DNA from: an uncultured Flavobacteriaceae bacterium
GTDB lineage: Bacteria; Bacteroidota; Bacteroidia; Flavobacteriales; Flavobacteriaceae
DNA length: 6,934 nucleotides
Assembly (NCBI GenBank): GCA_913020685.1
Contig: CAJWAY010000062.1
Location: forward strand, 1-6,934
Direction of reading: 5' to 3'
Under the pieces are notes generated by a model that saw only the letters and a list, made by a program, of their open reading frames with translations, did not search any database and was not told where the DNA came from. Shown piece after piece: positions 1-6,808 of the stretch (position 1 is its first letter; every line of letters begins with the position of its first letter). A program made the position numbers and the translations under genes.

Positions 1-166
1 GATCTACAATTGCTAATCTCTCATGACCCAAAATAGCGTTTTTACTATGGTAAATTCCACTCCAGTCAGGACCTCTGTGTCTAAGTTTTTTTGACATTTC
101 AAGTATTTGAGGCCTGAGCGTTTCAGAGTCTTTTTTCAGATCAAAGGCACATACTATTCCACACAT
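1..166 (-). CDS. asnB: Asparagine synthetase B, glutamine-hydrolysing (N-terminal part, cut by window edge)
   Basis: This is the first 55 codons of a cytoplasmic enzyme that makes asparagine from aspartate, ATP and glutamine. The start is the ATG at 166. It is followed directly by Cys2, which becomes the N-terminal nucleophile of the class II glutaminase domain once Met is removed, so the start is well fixed. Visible family motifs are MCGIV at 1-5, RHRGPDWSGIY at 29-39 and HERLAIVD at 48-55; the last carries the arginine that binds the glutamine substrate. The peptide lines up closely with remembered E. coli AsnB (RHRGPDWSGIY, HERLSIVD) without gaps. That makes it AsnB rather than another class II amidotransferase such as GlmS or PurF. 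The remaining glutaminase and the whole synthetase domain lie outside the window, so intactness cannot be judged. The 161-base spacer and a -7-like box suggest its own promoter. Confidence 0.95.
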   Translation of the reverse strand, partial: MCGIVCAFDLKKDSETLRPQILEMSKKLRHRGPDWSGIYHSKNAILGHERLAIVD

Positions 167-327
167 TATTTAAATTTTAAATCAAAACTATAAAAATATT
201 CTTTTTTTTTCGTTTAAATTATTTAAATGATTTAAAATATTAATCATAATAGAAATATCTGTTAATAATTAAAATAATTATATGGAAATAAAAGGGGTGG
301 AATAAAAAATCTTAAGCCAAATCAAGT
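167..327. other. Intergenic spacer, about 10 percent G+C, between the amidohydrolase and asnB genes
   Basis: No open reading frame, RNA gene or G/C-rich hairpin is seen. Bases 171-290 contain only about 12 G or C. TTTAAA occurs at 213, 222 and 231, exactly 9 bases apart, and again at 169 and 176 next to the asnB start. An 11-base palindrome TTAATAATTAA lies at 262-272. No stable stem followed by a T run on the minus strand marks the end of the amidohydrolase transcript. The spacer probably holds the asnB promoter. Confidence 0.6.
183..190 (-). promoter_or_regulatory. Possible Bacteroidota -7 box for asnB
   Basis: Read on the minus strand this is TAGTTTTG, a full match to the TAnnTTTG -7 element used by the main sigma factor of Bacteroidota. 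It ends 16 bases before the asnB ATG, a sensible distance for a short leader. No good TTTG -33 element is found 19 bases further upstream (the spot reads ACGA), and the region is so A/T-rich that chance matches are likely. Inference only. Confidence 0.3.
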
Positions 328-1956
328 TCAAAGACGGTTACTGAAGACAATTTTTCCGTTGAGAATAGTGGCAACAATTCTGGTTTGAAGGACAGTTTCT
401 ATATTTACCTTCATGATATCTCGATCTAAAATAATAAAGTCAGCGTATTTGCCGACCTCAATACTGCCTTTTTCATTTTCTTCAAAATTGGCATAAGCGG
501 CCCAGCGTGTTAAACCTAACAAAGCTTCATAGCGTGATAAGGAGTTTTCGATCTGAAAAGCCTCTGAAGATTTTTCACCAGGAACTTTTCGAGCAACAGC
601 AGCATAAAAAGTTTCTAGGGGATTTATGTCTTCGACAGGGAAATCGGTACCTAATGCCAGGACTCCAGACCAATCCAACAAGTCCTTGTAGGCATAAGCG
701 CTTTTTAATCGCACGGCACCTAGGCGTTTGATAGCCCAATCCTTGTCACTAACTGCGTGGATGGGTTGAACAGAAGGAATGATTTTGGTGTTGAACCTGG
801 GGAAATCTTCTGCAGCAACAACCTGAGCGTGTTCTATTCTCCATCGCGGGTCTTCTTTTGTAACCAACACTTGGTTATAGACCTCTAAAACCGCCCTGTT
901 AGCAGCATCACCAATGGCATGGGTATTCATTTGAAAGGCATTTTCTGATAAAAGATTGGCCAAACGAATCAATGAGTCTTTGGGAATAAGTAAATTACTT
1001 TTGTATCCCTTTTGGTCACTATAATCTTCAATTAAGGCTGCCCCTCGGGACCCTAATGCTCCATCAGCAAAGACCTTAACAGAATTGACATTCAAAAGGT
1101 CGGTTTTGAGTTTTCCATTCTTTATAAAATGATCAATTGAATGTGGATCATTCTCAATCATTGCGTAGATACGTAGTTTTAGTAAGTCTTTTTTTTGAAG
1201 ACTGTCGATCAAATAAATGTCTTTTTTAGAAATACCAGCCTGATCTACGGTGGTCAAACCATTCTCAAAACTAAGTTCCTGTGCCTTGAGCAATGCTTTA
1301 GTTTTGTGTTCTTCAGAAAATTCGGGAACTATCTTTTCTACCAATTGCTTAGCGTTGTCGACCAGCACCCCAGTGAGTTTTCCATTATGTTTAACAATTT
1401 GTCCTCCTTCTACATATGTTTGGAAATGAATACCAGCCATTTCTAAGGCCTTTTGATTGACTAAAAAAGCATGCCCATCAATGCGTTCCAAAACCACAGG
1501 TATGTCGGGAAAAGCCTTATTAAGTTTTTGATTATCAAGTAATGTTACCTCACTCCATTGGTTTTCGTCCCAGCCAACTCCAAGTATAATTTTTTGGTTG
1601 TATTTGTCTTGGTGTCGTTTGATCCTTTCAATGATATGATCAATGCCCTCAGTATTTCTTAAATCAGCCTTAAACTGGTTTAAACCCAGAGAAAAAAGGT
1701 GACCGTGAGCATCAATAAATCCAGGAAAAATCGCTAGACCTTGGGCATCAACGATGTTAGCCGGTGTGTACTTATTAACCAAATCCTCCCCTCCTACTGC
1801 AACGAATTTACCATTCTTAACCACAAAAGCAGACACTTGATCAAAATCAGCATTGACAGTATAAATTTTGGCGTTGTGAACCAATAAATCAACTCGCTTC
1901 GAACATGCTGAGGCAAGAAAAAAAATGAAGAGCAGAAAAAGGGGTTTTTTTTTCAT
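328..1956 (-). CDS. Amidohydrolase family lipoprotein (YtcJ-like, Amidohydro_3)
   Basis: This is a 542-residue metal-dependent hydrolase, a normal length for the YtcJ-like branch of the amidohydrolase superfamily. It starts with a lipoprotein signal: lysines at 2-4, a hydrophobic core, then ASAC with Cys18 as the lipidated residue. The residues after Cys18 (SKRVD) lack the acidic run that sends Bacteroidota lipoproteins to the cell surface, so a periplasm-facing anchor is inferred. Catalytic motifs are in order: DAHGH at 82-86 (metal-binding HxH), WDENQW 129-134, DGHA 160-163, K294 followed by DGALGSRGA 298-306, NTHAIGD 344-350 (H346), RIEHAQ 373-378 (H376) and LGTDFPVE 435-442 (D438). GKYADFIILD 502-511 is the usual closing strand of the composite beta domain. 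All expected ligands are present, so activity is likely. The substrate (amide, carbamate or cyclic imide type) cannot be told. ATG at 1956 is the only start giving the full signal peptide. Its second to fourth codons form an A9 run followed by C4. The gene ends with TGA. It lies 72 bases after the barrel gene. Confidence 0.93.
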   Translation of the reverse strand: MKKKPLFLLFIFFLASACSKRVDLLVHNAKIYTVNADFDQVSAFVVKNGKFVAVGGEDLVNKYTPANIVDAQGLAIFPGFIDAHGHLFSLGLNQFKADLRNTEGIDHIIERIKRHQDKYNQKIILGVGWDENQWSEVTLLDNQKLNKAFPDIPVVLERIDGHAFLVNQKALEMAGIHFQTYVEGGQIVKHNGKLTGVLVDNAKQLVEKIVPEFSEEHKTKALLKAQELSFENGLTTVDQAGISKKDIYLIDSLQKKDLLKLRIYAMIENDPHSIDHFIKNGKLKTDLLNVNSVKVFADGALGSRGAALIEDYSDQKGYKSNLLIPKDSLIRLANLLSENAFQMNTHAIGDAANRAVLEVYNQVLVTKEDPRWRIEHAQVVAAEDFPRFNTKIIPSVQPIHAVSDKDWAIKRLGAVRLKSAYAYKDLLDWSGVLALGTDFPVEDINPLETFYAAVARKVPGEKSSEAFQIENSLSRYEALLGLTRWAAYANFEENEKGSIEVGKYADFIILDRDIMKVNIETVLQTRIVATILNGKIVFSNRL

Positions 1957-1972
1957 TTAAAAAATATGAACA

Positions 1973-2003
1973 CAAAATTAAACTAAAATAAATACTGTTA
2001 AAA
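1973..2003 (-). promoter_or_regulatory. Possible Bacteroidota promoter for the amidohydrolase gene
   Basis: On the minus strand TAATTTTG (1973-1980) fully matches the TAnnTTTG -7 box. Exactly 19 bases upstream is TTTT (2000-2003), one mismatch from the TTTG -33 box. The predicted transcript would begin a few bases downstream, giving a leader of roughly 10 bases before the ATG at 1956. The spacing is right, but the A/T-rich context weakens the case. If real, the amidohydrolase is not wholly dependent on read-through from the upstream pair. Confidence 0.35.
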
Positions 2004-2011
2004 TATTTAAC
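1997..2011. promoter_or_regulatory. A/T-rich dyad GTTAAA-ATA-TTTAAC between the barrel and amidohydrolase genes
   Basis: This is a perfect inverted repeat with 6-base arms and a 3-base centre, 18 bases past the barrel stop codon. It overlaps the proposed -33 position of the amidohydrolase promoter, so it could be an operator. It could also be a weak hairpin at the end of the barrel message, but it has few G/C pairs and no long clean T run follows, so it is a poor intrinsic terminator. A similar GTTAA/TTAAC outer arm occurs in the dyad before the TPR gene. Confidence 0.3.
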
Positions 2012-2028
2012 CCCTAGATTCCCAATTG

Positions 2029-3789
2029 TTAAAAATTAATATCGAATTTGTAACGTACCCCTCCTAAATGGACCTGACTTTGGTTTTCATAATAGGCCCA
2101 GCGAGATGTATTCTCACTGAGGAATGTTTTTCCTTGGTAGAAAAAGTCCCATTGAGAATTAATTTTCCAAGTAATCGAAGATAAAACACTAAAAACAGAT
2201 TCCAAAGATTCAACAGTTTCAAAATTTCCGCTGCTATTGTCTGTCAAAGGAACAACTCGGTTTCTGACGGAATCCCTATCCCCAATATAATTTCCTCCTA
2301 CTTGAAAAAATAATTTTCGTCCCAATCTTAAATTCACATTAAAATCAATTTTCAGTGAGGGCAGGTTCCAAACTTTTTGGTCTCCATTTCTGATATATTT
2401 AAAATATCCCGTTTCCAGACTAATTTTATTGTATTCACTGAATCGCATTGCGATCCTGGTTACAATAGCCATTTTTTCAACACTGTCATAAATAACCTCA
2501 TAGGCATTACCCAAACGGTAAGCCATATCTTTGTTGTTTTGGTCATAGGGCAAACGTTTAAACATAGGAAAATTATCATACTGACTGTAATGTGCATTAA
2601 GCTTGAAAGACAATCCTGATCCCGGATAGGCATTAAACCCCAGATCACCATAATGATTTACTTCGGTGGGTTTGATGGTCATGGTGGGAGCCATATAGGG
2701 ATTTTCGAGAGAGAAAGCTGTAAAACTATTAAGGTCATAAATGCCATTGTAGTTGACGAAGGGAACCCATTTTCCACTGCCGGACTTATAAGAAATTTCT
2801 GCTTTTGGATAGACAAAAAATATCGGATTGCCTTCTTCGATATTTCCGAAAGGATAGATCCCTTTGGCACCCAATAAAAGTTTCAGTTTTTTTCCAACAT
2901 TCAAAAACTGAAGCTCCAATCGGCCCATTCCTTTATGAAATTCTAGTATCTGGTCATTGTAATAGCCACTTACAAAATCGGTGTTAATCAATTCTACGTG
3001 AGGAATCAATTCCAGATATTGATTGAAAAAAGGAATCCTCATTTTGGAATTGATTTTGACAATATGTTCCATACTATCAAATGAATCGGTGGTGATGTGA
3101 GTGTTAAAATTGACTCTACTGAAAAGACCCTCATACCATTGCCAACGGGAGCGGATTGAAAGGTAATTAAGATTTTGGGATGGGTCAATCACATTCAGTC
3201 TTAAAGACGGTATTTCTGTCCAGTCCAAATCATACAATCCAAAAAAGTTATGTCCCTGTCGATCAAAACGCAAATCCGAATCCACCCGCATATTGTTTTG
3301 TTTGTATTGATGCAGCAAGTTCAAAGAAGTTCTTTTTTGGTCACTGTTGAGCAGCGTTTGATCAATGGCTCCGACTTTGTTGTAAAGAAATTCTAAACCG
3401 ATAGATTGCATTCGATCCAAGGGCACCATGGCCGACAGATTGAATTGAAGATAGGACTGATTTCCAATTCCCCCCATCACATAAGAGTTGTGATAGAATG
3501 AACTTTCTTGGCGTTGCAATTTGAGAGGGGTGGCTTTGTTAGGAACGAAGGTGGAGAGGACAGGTATAGATTCAAATGTATAATCTACCTTGATTTTTTT
3601 TTGAACCAAAGAATCGTCAATCTCGGGAAGGGTTTGAATTTTAAAAACACTTTTAAGGCTGGGGCTGTATGATTTAACCACAGTAATCTCTTGTGTGCCC
3701 AGATCATCAGTTTCTTCTTCCTGGGCTGTGGCAATTATTAAGCCAAAAAAGAAAAACCAGAAACCGATAAAAATCTTATTGTATTTCAT
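2029..3789 (-). CDS. TonB-receptor-like outer-membrane beta-barrel protein without a plug domain
   Basis: This is a 586-residue outer-membrane protein, of the kind often annotated in Flavobacteriia simply as a TonB-dependent receptor. The ATG at 3789 is chosen because a clean signal peptide begins there (MKYNKIF, a hydrophobic core, ATAQ at 20-23). The reading frame is open to an ATG at 3819, which would add ten proline-rich residues ahead of the signal and is less likely. The mature N-terminus carries QEITVVKSYSPSL (about 33-45), which resembles a TonB box, then a conserved-looking linker (FKIQTLPEIDD, YTFESIPVLSTFVP). From about residue 95 to the end the protein is alternating polar/aromatic strands with turns, as in a barrel, closing with YKFDINF and a terminal Phe typical of the outer-membrane insertion signal. 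Only about 70 residues separate signal and barrel, too short for the usual plug of roughly 130 or more. Its start lies inside the last codons of the TPR gene (14-base overlap), so translational coupling is likely. Ligand and function are unknown. Confidence 0.85.
   Translation of the reverse strand: MKYNKIFIGFWFFFFGLIIATAQEEETDDLGTQEITVVKSYSPSLKSVFKIQTLPEIDDSLVQKKIKVDYTFESIPVLSTFVPNKATPLKLQRQESSFYHNSYVMGGIGNQSYLQFNLSAMVPLDRMQSIGLEFLYNKVGAIDQTLLNSDQKRTSLNLLHQYKQNNMRVDSDLRFDRQGHNFFGLYDLDWTEIPSLRLNVIDPSQNLNYLSIRSRWQWYEGLFSRVNFNTHITTDSFDSMEHIVKINSKMRIPFFNQYLELIPHVELINTDFVSGYYNDQILEFHKGMGRLELQFLNVGKKLKLLLGAKGIYPFGNIEEGNPIFFVYPKAEISYKSGSGKWVPFVNYNGIYDLNSFTAFSLENPYMAPTMTIKPTEVNHYGDLGFNAYPGSGLSFKLNAHYSQYDNFPMFKRLPYDQNNKDMAYRLGNAYEVIYDSVEKMAIVTRIAMRFSEYNKISLETGYFKYIRNGDQKVWNLPSLKIDFNVNLRLGRKLFFQVGGNYIGDRDSVRNRVVPLTDNSSGNFETVESLESVFSVLSSITWKINSQWDFFYQGKTFLSENTSRWAYYENQSQVHLGGVRYKFDINF
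3776..3789 (-). other. 14-base stop/start overlap coupling the TPR and barrel genes
   Basis: On the minus strand the sequence TATGAAATACAATAA contains both the barrel ATG (3789-3787) and the TPR stop TAA (3778-3776), in different frames. There is no Shine-Dalgarno motif upstream (CCAAATCCACC), as is usual in Bacteroidota. Ribosomes finishing the TPR protein would pass over the barrel start, which points to coupled translation and a shared transcript. Confidence 0.8.
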
Positions 3790-6700
3790 AGGTGGATTTG
3801 GATTGGGATAAACTGGCATTCTGCTCAGCTTGTTTTTCTTTAATTTGATTCAATAAGGTTTCGCCTTCTTTTGATATTTCTGAAAACTGCTTGTAATTTT
3901 CGATCAGGGATTCCAAAATGTATGTGGCTTGAAAGGCATCATTGACAGCATAAAAGTTTTGAGCCATTAGCAATAGACTTTTGGCGGCCCAGTAAGGCTG
4001 GCTGCTGAATTTTTGTGACAATAGAGCAATGACTTCGTTGGATTTCTCATAGTCCTTATTTTTGTGGTTTAGATGCGCTCTAAAATAATACGCTTCTGCA
4101 GCAAGCTTGTCGATAGGGGCTTTTTCCAAAACCTTAAAAGCCGATTCGGCCTTGAGGGAATCTCCCAGGGCAATGGAGGTTTGGGCCAATATTTCATTGG
4201 CATCCCATTTGACCTTTGCTTCTATATTTTTCAATTTCAATATTGCTTCTGCTTTGGTTTGTGCCTCCTCCAACTTTTGAGATTGATAATAGAAACGCAT
4301 CAAATTGAACATTGCATAACGTTTGTTTTCCGAGTGTAAAGCTACTGCCTCCAATTGCTTCCAAAGGGGTACTGCTTTTTCTTGTATTTGCTGTTTGACC
4401 AAGATCTGTGTTGCCCTGACCAAGGCTTGTTCATAATACTCATTGGGTTGATCATCAATCAATTTTTGGTAATGTTCAAGAGCTGATTCGTCCTCAGATT
4501 CTTCTAAATAAATTTCAGCCAATACAAAATGAGCACTGAGAGCATTTCGACCCTGTGGATAAATATCTAAATAGGAAATAAAAGATTTTTTGGCTTGTTT
4601 TTTGCGGTCACTTAAAAATTGTTTTTCAGCAGCCGAAAATGCCGTTTGCTCCAATTCATTATCAGAGAATGTATCGATATTCAATGATTTGAGCCATTGG
4701 GTAAACTGGGGAACCTTATCGGAATCAACCGCAATTTCTTTGAGGGTTCCTAGGGCCTGTTGGGCCACTGCATCCTTGGTGAAGCGCCCCACCAAGTTTT
4801 TCAACACACTTTCTGCACGACTAAGCTTTTCCTGATTATAGAGGATCAAACCTTTATTAAGAATGGCTTTGGGAACGTAGGGGCTTTCGGGAAAACGACC
4901 TATCATTTCATCGTAAGTATTGATCGCCGTATCAAATGAACCTGCAACAGTATAGGCACTGCTCAGCTCAAAGAAGGCATCGTCTATATGGGCAGAGCGG
5001 GGATGCTTATCAATTAATTCAATCAGGGTGTTGATTTTTTGTTTGTTGCGGTCAACAAAACCATAGCTTATTGACTTTTGGTATAAGGCATAATCGGATT
5101 GCGCAGGAGACATGGCAATCCCTTTATTGTAATTCTCCATAGCCGGCCAGAAACGACTCATCGCAAACTCAGCATCTCCCATGCGAATGAAGGCATCGCG
5201 AACTTTACTGCGAGGATAGTGTTTTTGTCGATCAATGACTTCTTTGAATGAACCCAAGGCCAATTCATACTCGCCCATTTTAAAATATGTGTATCCTAGG
5301 TTATAGTGGTATTCTAATTCATTAAGCATTGCCTTTTTGGGTACATTGTTTTCAAAAACAAAAAAACCATCAATAGCATCCTCAAATTGATTAAGTTCAT
5401 AATAAGTCTGAGCCAGCCAAAAAAGGGATTGTGATGTAAGGGCTTTGACTTTATCAATTTTTACTGCACTTTGGAAATAAGAACCTGCATTTGAATAATC
5501 ACCGGCATTGTATAATTGAATCGCTTTGAGAAAGGTAACCTTTTGTAATAATCGATCGTCTTTGTAATCGCTTTTAGAAGACATAACAGTAAGGACACCA
5601 TCGTAATCACCGCTATTGGTGTAAGAACTCAACAAAAGTGTCGTAAGCTCTTGCTCTTCTGATGTTTTGGGGTAGGTTTCAAGATATCTGATGATGAGCT
5701 GCGGGACTTTCTCGTAGGGATTTCCGATCTCATAACTCAATCGAGCATAGTTGAGCAGGGCTATTTTTGATATGTCCGCATTAAAAGTCATTGAAGCAGC
5801 GCTCCTGTATGCATTCAAGGCAGAAGATTTTCGTTCTTTTTTGAGGTAACATTCTGCCAAGTAGTAATAGGCATTCTGTGCCAATTTGTCTTTTTTACTA
5901 ATAATCTTGTTGAATTGATTTATAGCTTGACTGTAATTGCCGGTTTCATAATAGGCATAACCCAATTGATAAAAATCTTCATGGGTCCATTTACCCATTT
6001 TTCCCATATAATTTTTTAAATGATTAAGCGCCTTTCGGTATTGCCCAATATTGAAATAACTTTCACCTATAATTTTTGATAGCTCTGAAAAATTATCTCC
6101 AGCTTGGTTTTGAATTTCCCTCTCTCCCAGCTCAATTGCTTTTTCAAATCTTCCCAATTTAAAATTCATCTCTACCTGAAAGTAGCCTAAATTTTGCATT
6201 TGATCTTTTTTGGATACTTGGTTAAAAGAATTCGATGCTTGTGCGTAATCTTCCGATTGATATGCAATATGACCAAGATAATAATGAGCATCAGACTCAT
6301 ATTTGGGATTAAATTTTACATTTTCCAATAAAACTTTGGCCTGTGGGTATTTTTTTTTATTAAAGAGTGTGTATCCCTTGTTGAAATAAAACTCAGGAAG
6401 TTCTGCTTTTGGAACATCCGAAGCTTTTACTTTGGCAAACCACTTGTGGGCGTAAGAGTATTTTTCATTATTAAAATAATAATTGGCCAAATCGAAATAA
6501 ACGGTTTTTAAAATAGTATTGTTGGGATAATCAAGACTGAAGTTTTCAATCAGTTTTACCGCACCAGGATAATTTAGCCTCAATGCAGTAACCATTTTAA
6601 GATAATTAATCTCCTGAAGTTCAGTATCAGTTATACTATAATCTTCATATAGGGCAAGTGCAGGCTCCACGTTGGAAAAAATACCTTGATAATAAAGCTC

Positions 6701-6808
6701 TGTAGCTTTGACTCTCAGTGCTGCCTTGTCAAAAACTTGTGACCAACTTAGGGCGGTAAAAAAAAACAACAAAATTGGAAGAAAGCTATTTTTTTTTTGG
6801 TCAATCAT
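3776..6808 (-). CDS. Large secreted tetratricopeptide-repeat (TPR) protein
   Basis: This is a 1010-residue protein made almost entirely of TPR helices behind a signal peptide (MIDQKKNSFLPILLFFFTALSWSQ, cleavage near residue 24), so it should sit in the periplasm. No lipobox is seen. Clear repeats, spaced about 34-40 residues, include those near 139, 173, 276, 312, 462, 501, 538, 611, 648 and 759; typical pieces are YQLGYAYYETGNYSQAINQF, YHYNLGYTYFKMGEYELALG and AFFELSSAYTVAGSFDTAIN. They resemble the TPR_6/BamD-CpoB style used as envelope scaffolds. Roughly twenty repeats are likely in all. The last 30 residues are polar and rich in Q, K, E and S, with no type IX secretion C-terminal domain. 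ATG at 6808 is preferred: the frame extends only to a TTG at 6814, adding two residues. Codons 4-7 contain an A10 run, and a T9 run encodes three Phe in the signal core. The stop overlaps the barrel start, and a strong dyad precedes the gene. No specific function is recognised. Confidence 0.9.
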   Translation of the reverse strand: MIDQKKNSFLPILLFFFTALSWSQVFDKAALRVKATELYYQGIFSNVEPALALYEDYSITDTELQEINYLKMVTALRLNYPGAVKLIENFSLDYPNNTILKTVYFDLANYYFNNEKYSYAHKWFAKVKASDVPKAELPEFYFNKGYTLFNKKKYPQAKVLLENVKFNPKYESDAHYYLGHIAYQSEDYAQASNSFNQVSKKDQMQNLGYFQVEMNFKLGRFEKAIELGEREIQNQAGDNFSELSKIIGESYFNIGQYRKALNHLKNYMGKMGKWTHEDFYQLGYAYYETGNYSQAINQFNKIISKKDKLAQNAYYYLAECYLKKERKSSALNAYRSAASMTFNADISKIALLNYARLSYEIGNPYEKVPQLIIRYLETYPKTSEEQELTTLLLSSYTNSGDYDGVLTVMSSKSDYKDDRLLQKVTFLKAIQLYNAGDYSNAGSYFQSAVKIDKVKALTSQSLFWLAQTYYELNQFEDAIDGFFVFENNVPKKAMLNELEYHYNLGYTYFKMGEYELALGSFKEVIDRQKHYPRSKVRDAFIRMGDAEFAMSRFWPAMENYNKGIAMSPAQSDYALYQKSISYGFVDRNKQKINTLIELIDKHPRSAHIDDAFFELSSAYTVAGSFDTAINTYDEMIGRFPESPYVPKAILNKGLILYNQEKLSRAESVLKNLVGRFTKDAVAQQALGTLKEIAVDSDKVPQFTQWLKSLNIDTFSDNELEQTAFSAAEKQFLSDRKKQAKKSFISYLDIYPQGRNALSAHFVLAEIYLEESEDESALEHYQKLIDDQPNEYYEQALVRATQILVKQQIQEKAVPLWKQLEAVALHSENKRYAMFNLMRFYYQSQKLEEAQTKAEAILKLKNIEAKVKWDANEILAQTSIALGDSLKAESAFKVLEKAPIDKLAAEAYYFRAHLNHKNKDYEKSNEVIALLSQKFSSQPYWAAKSLLLMAQNFYAVNDAFQATYILESLIENYKQFSEISKEGETLLNQIKEKQAEQNASLSQSKSTYEIQ

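Noticed and set aside
1195..1446. Plus-strand open frame of 83 codons inside the amidohydrolase gene
   Set aside because: It lies wholly antisense to a gene with complete catalytic motifs; its translation has no recognisable domain. The other plus-strand frames (507-731, 2377-2619, 2653-2877, 2805-2987, 4073-4339, 4590-4835) are the same kind of shadow.
1957..2028. Intrinsic terminator after the barrel gene
   Set aside because: The only hairpin (1997-2011) is nearly all A/T, and the T-rich stretch after it is broken. It is not good enough to call.
2460..2870. Two short minus-strand frames (2460-2651 and 2679-2870) within the barrel gene
   Set aside because: They are out of frame with the barrel reading frame, which is uninterrupted through this stretch, so they are neither frameshift fragments nor separate genes.
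3790..3819. Upstream ATG for the barrel gene adding MPVYPNPNPP
   Set aside because: It would put a proline-rich stretch ahead of a complete signal peptide; the ATG at 3789 starts the signal cleanly.
3776..3900. Type IX secretion C-terminal domain on the TPR protein
   Set aside because: The C-terminus is polar and lacks the beta-sandwich pattern and closing motifs of such domains.
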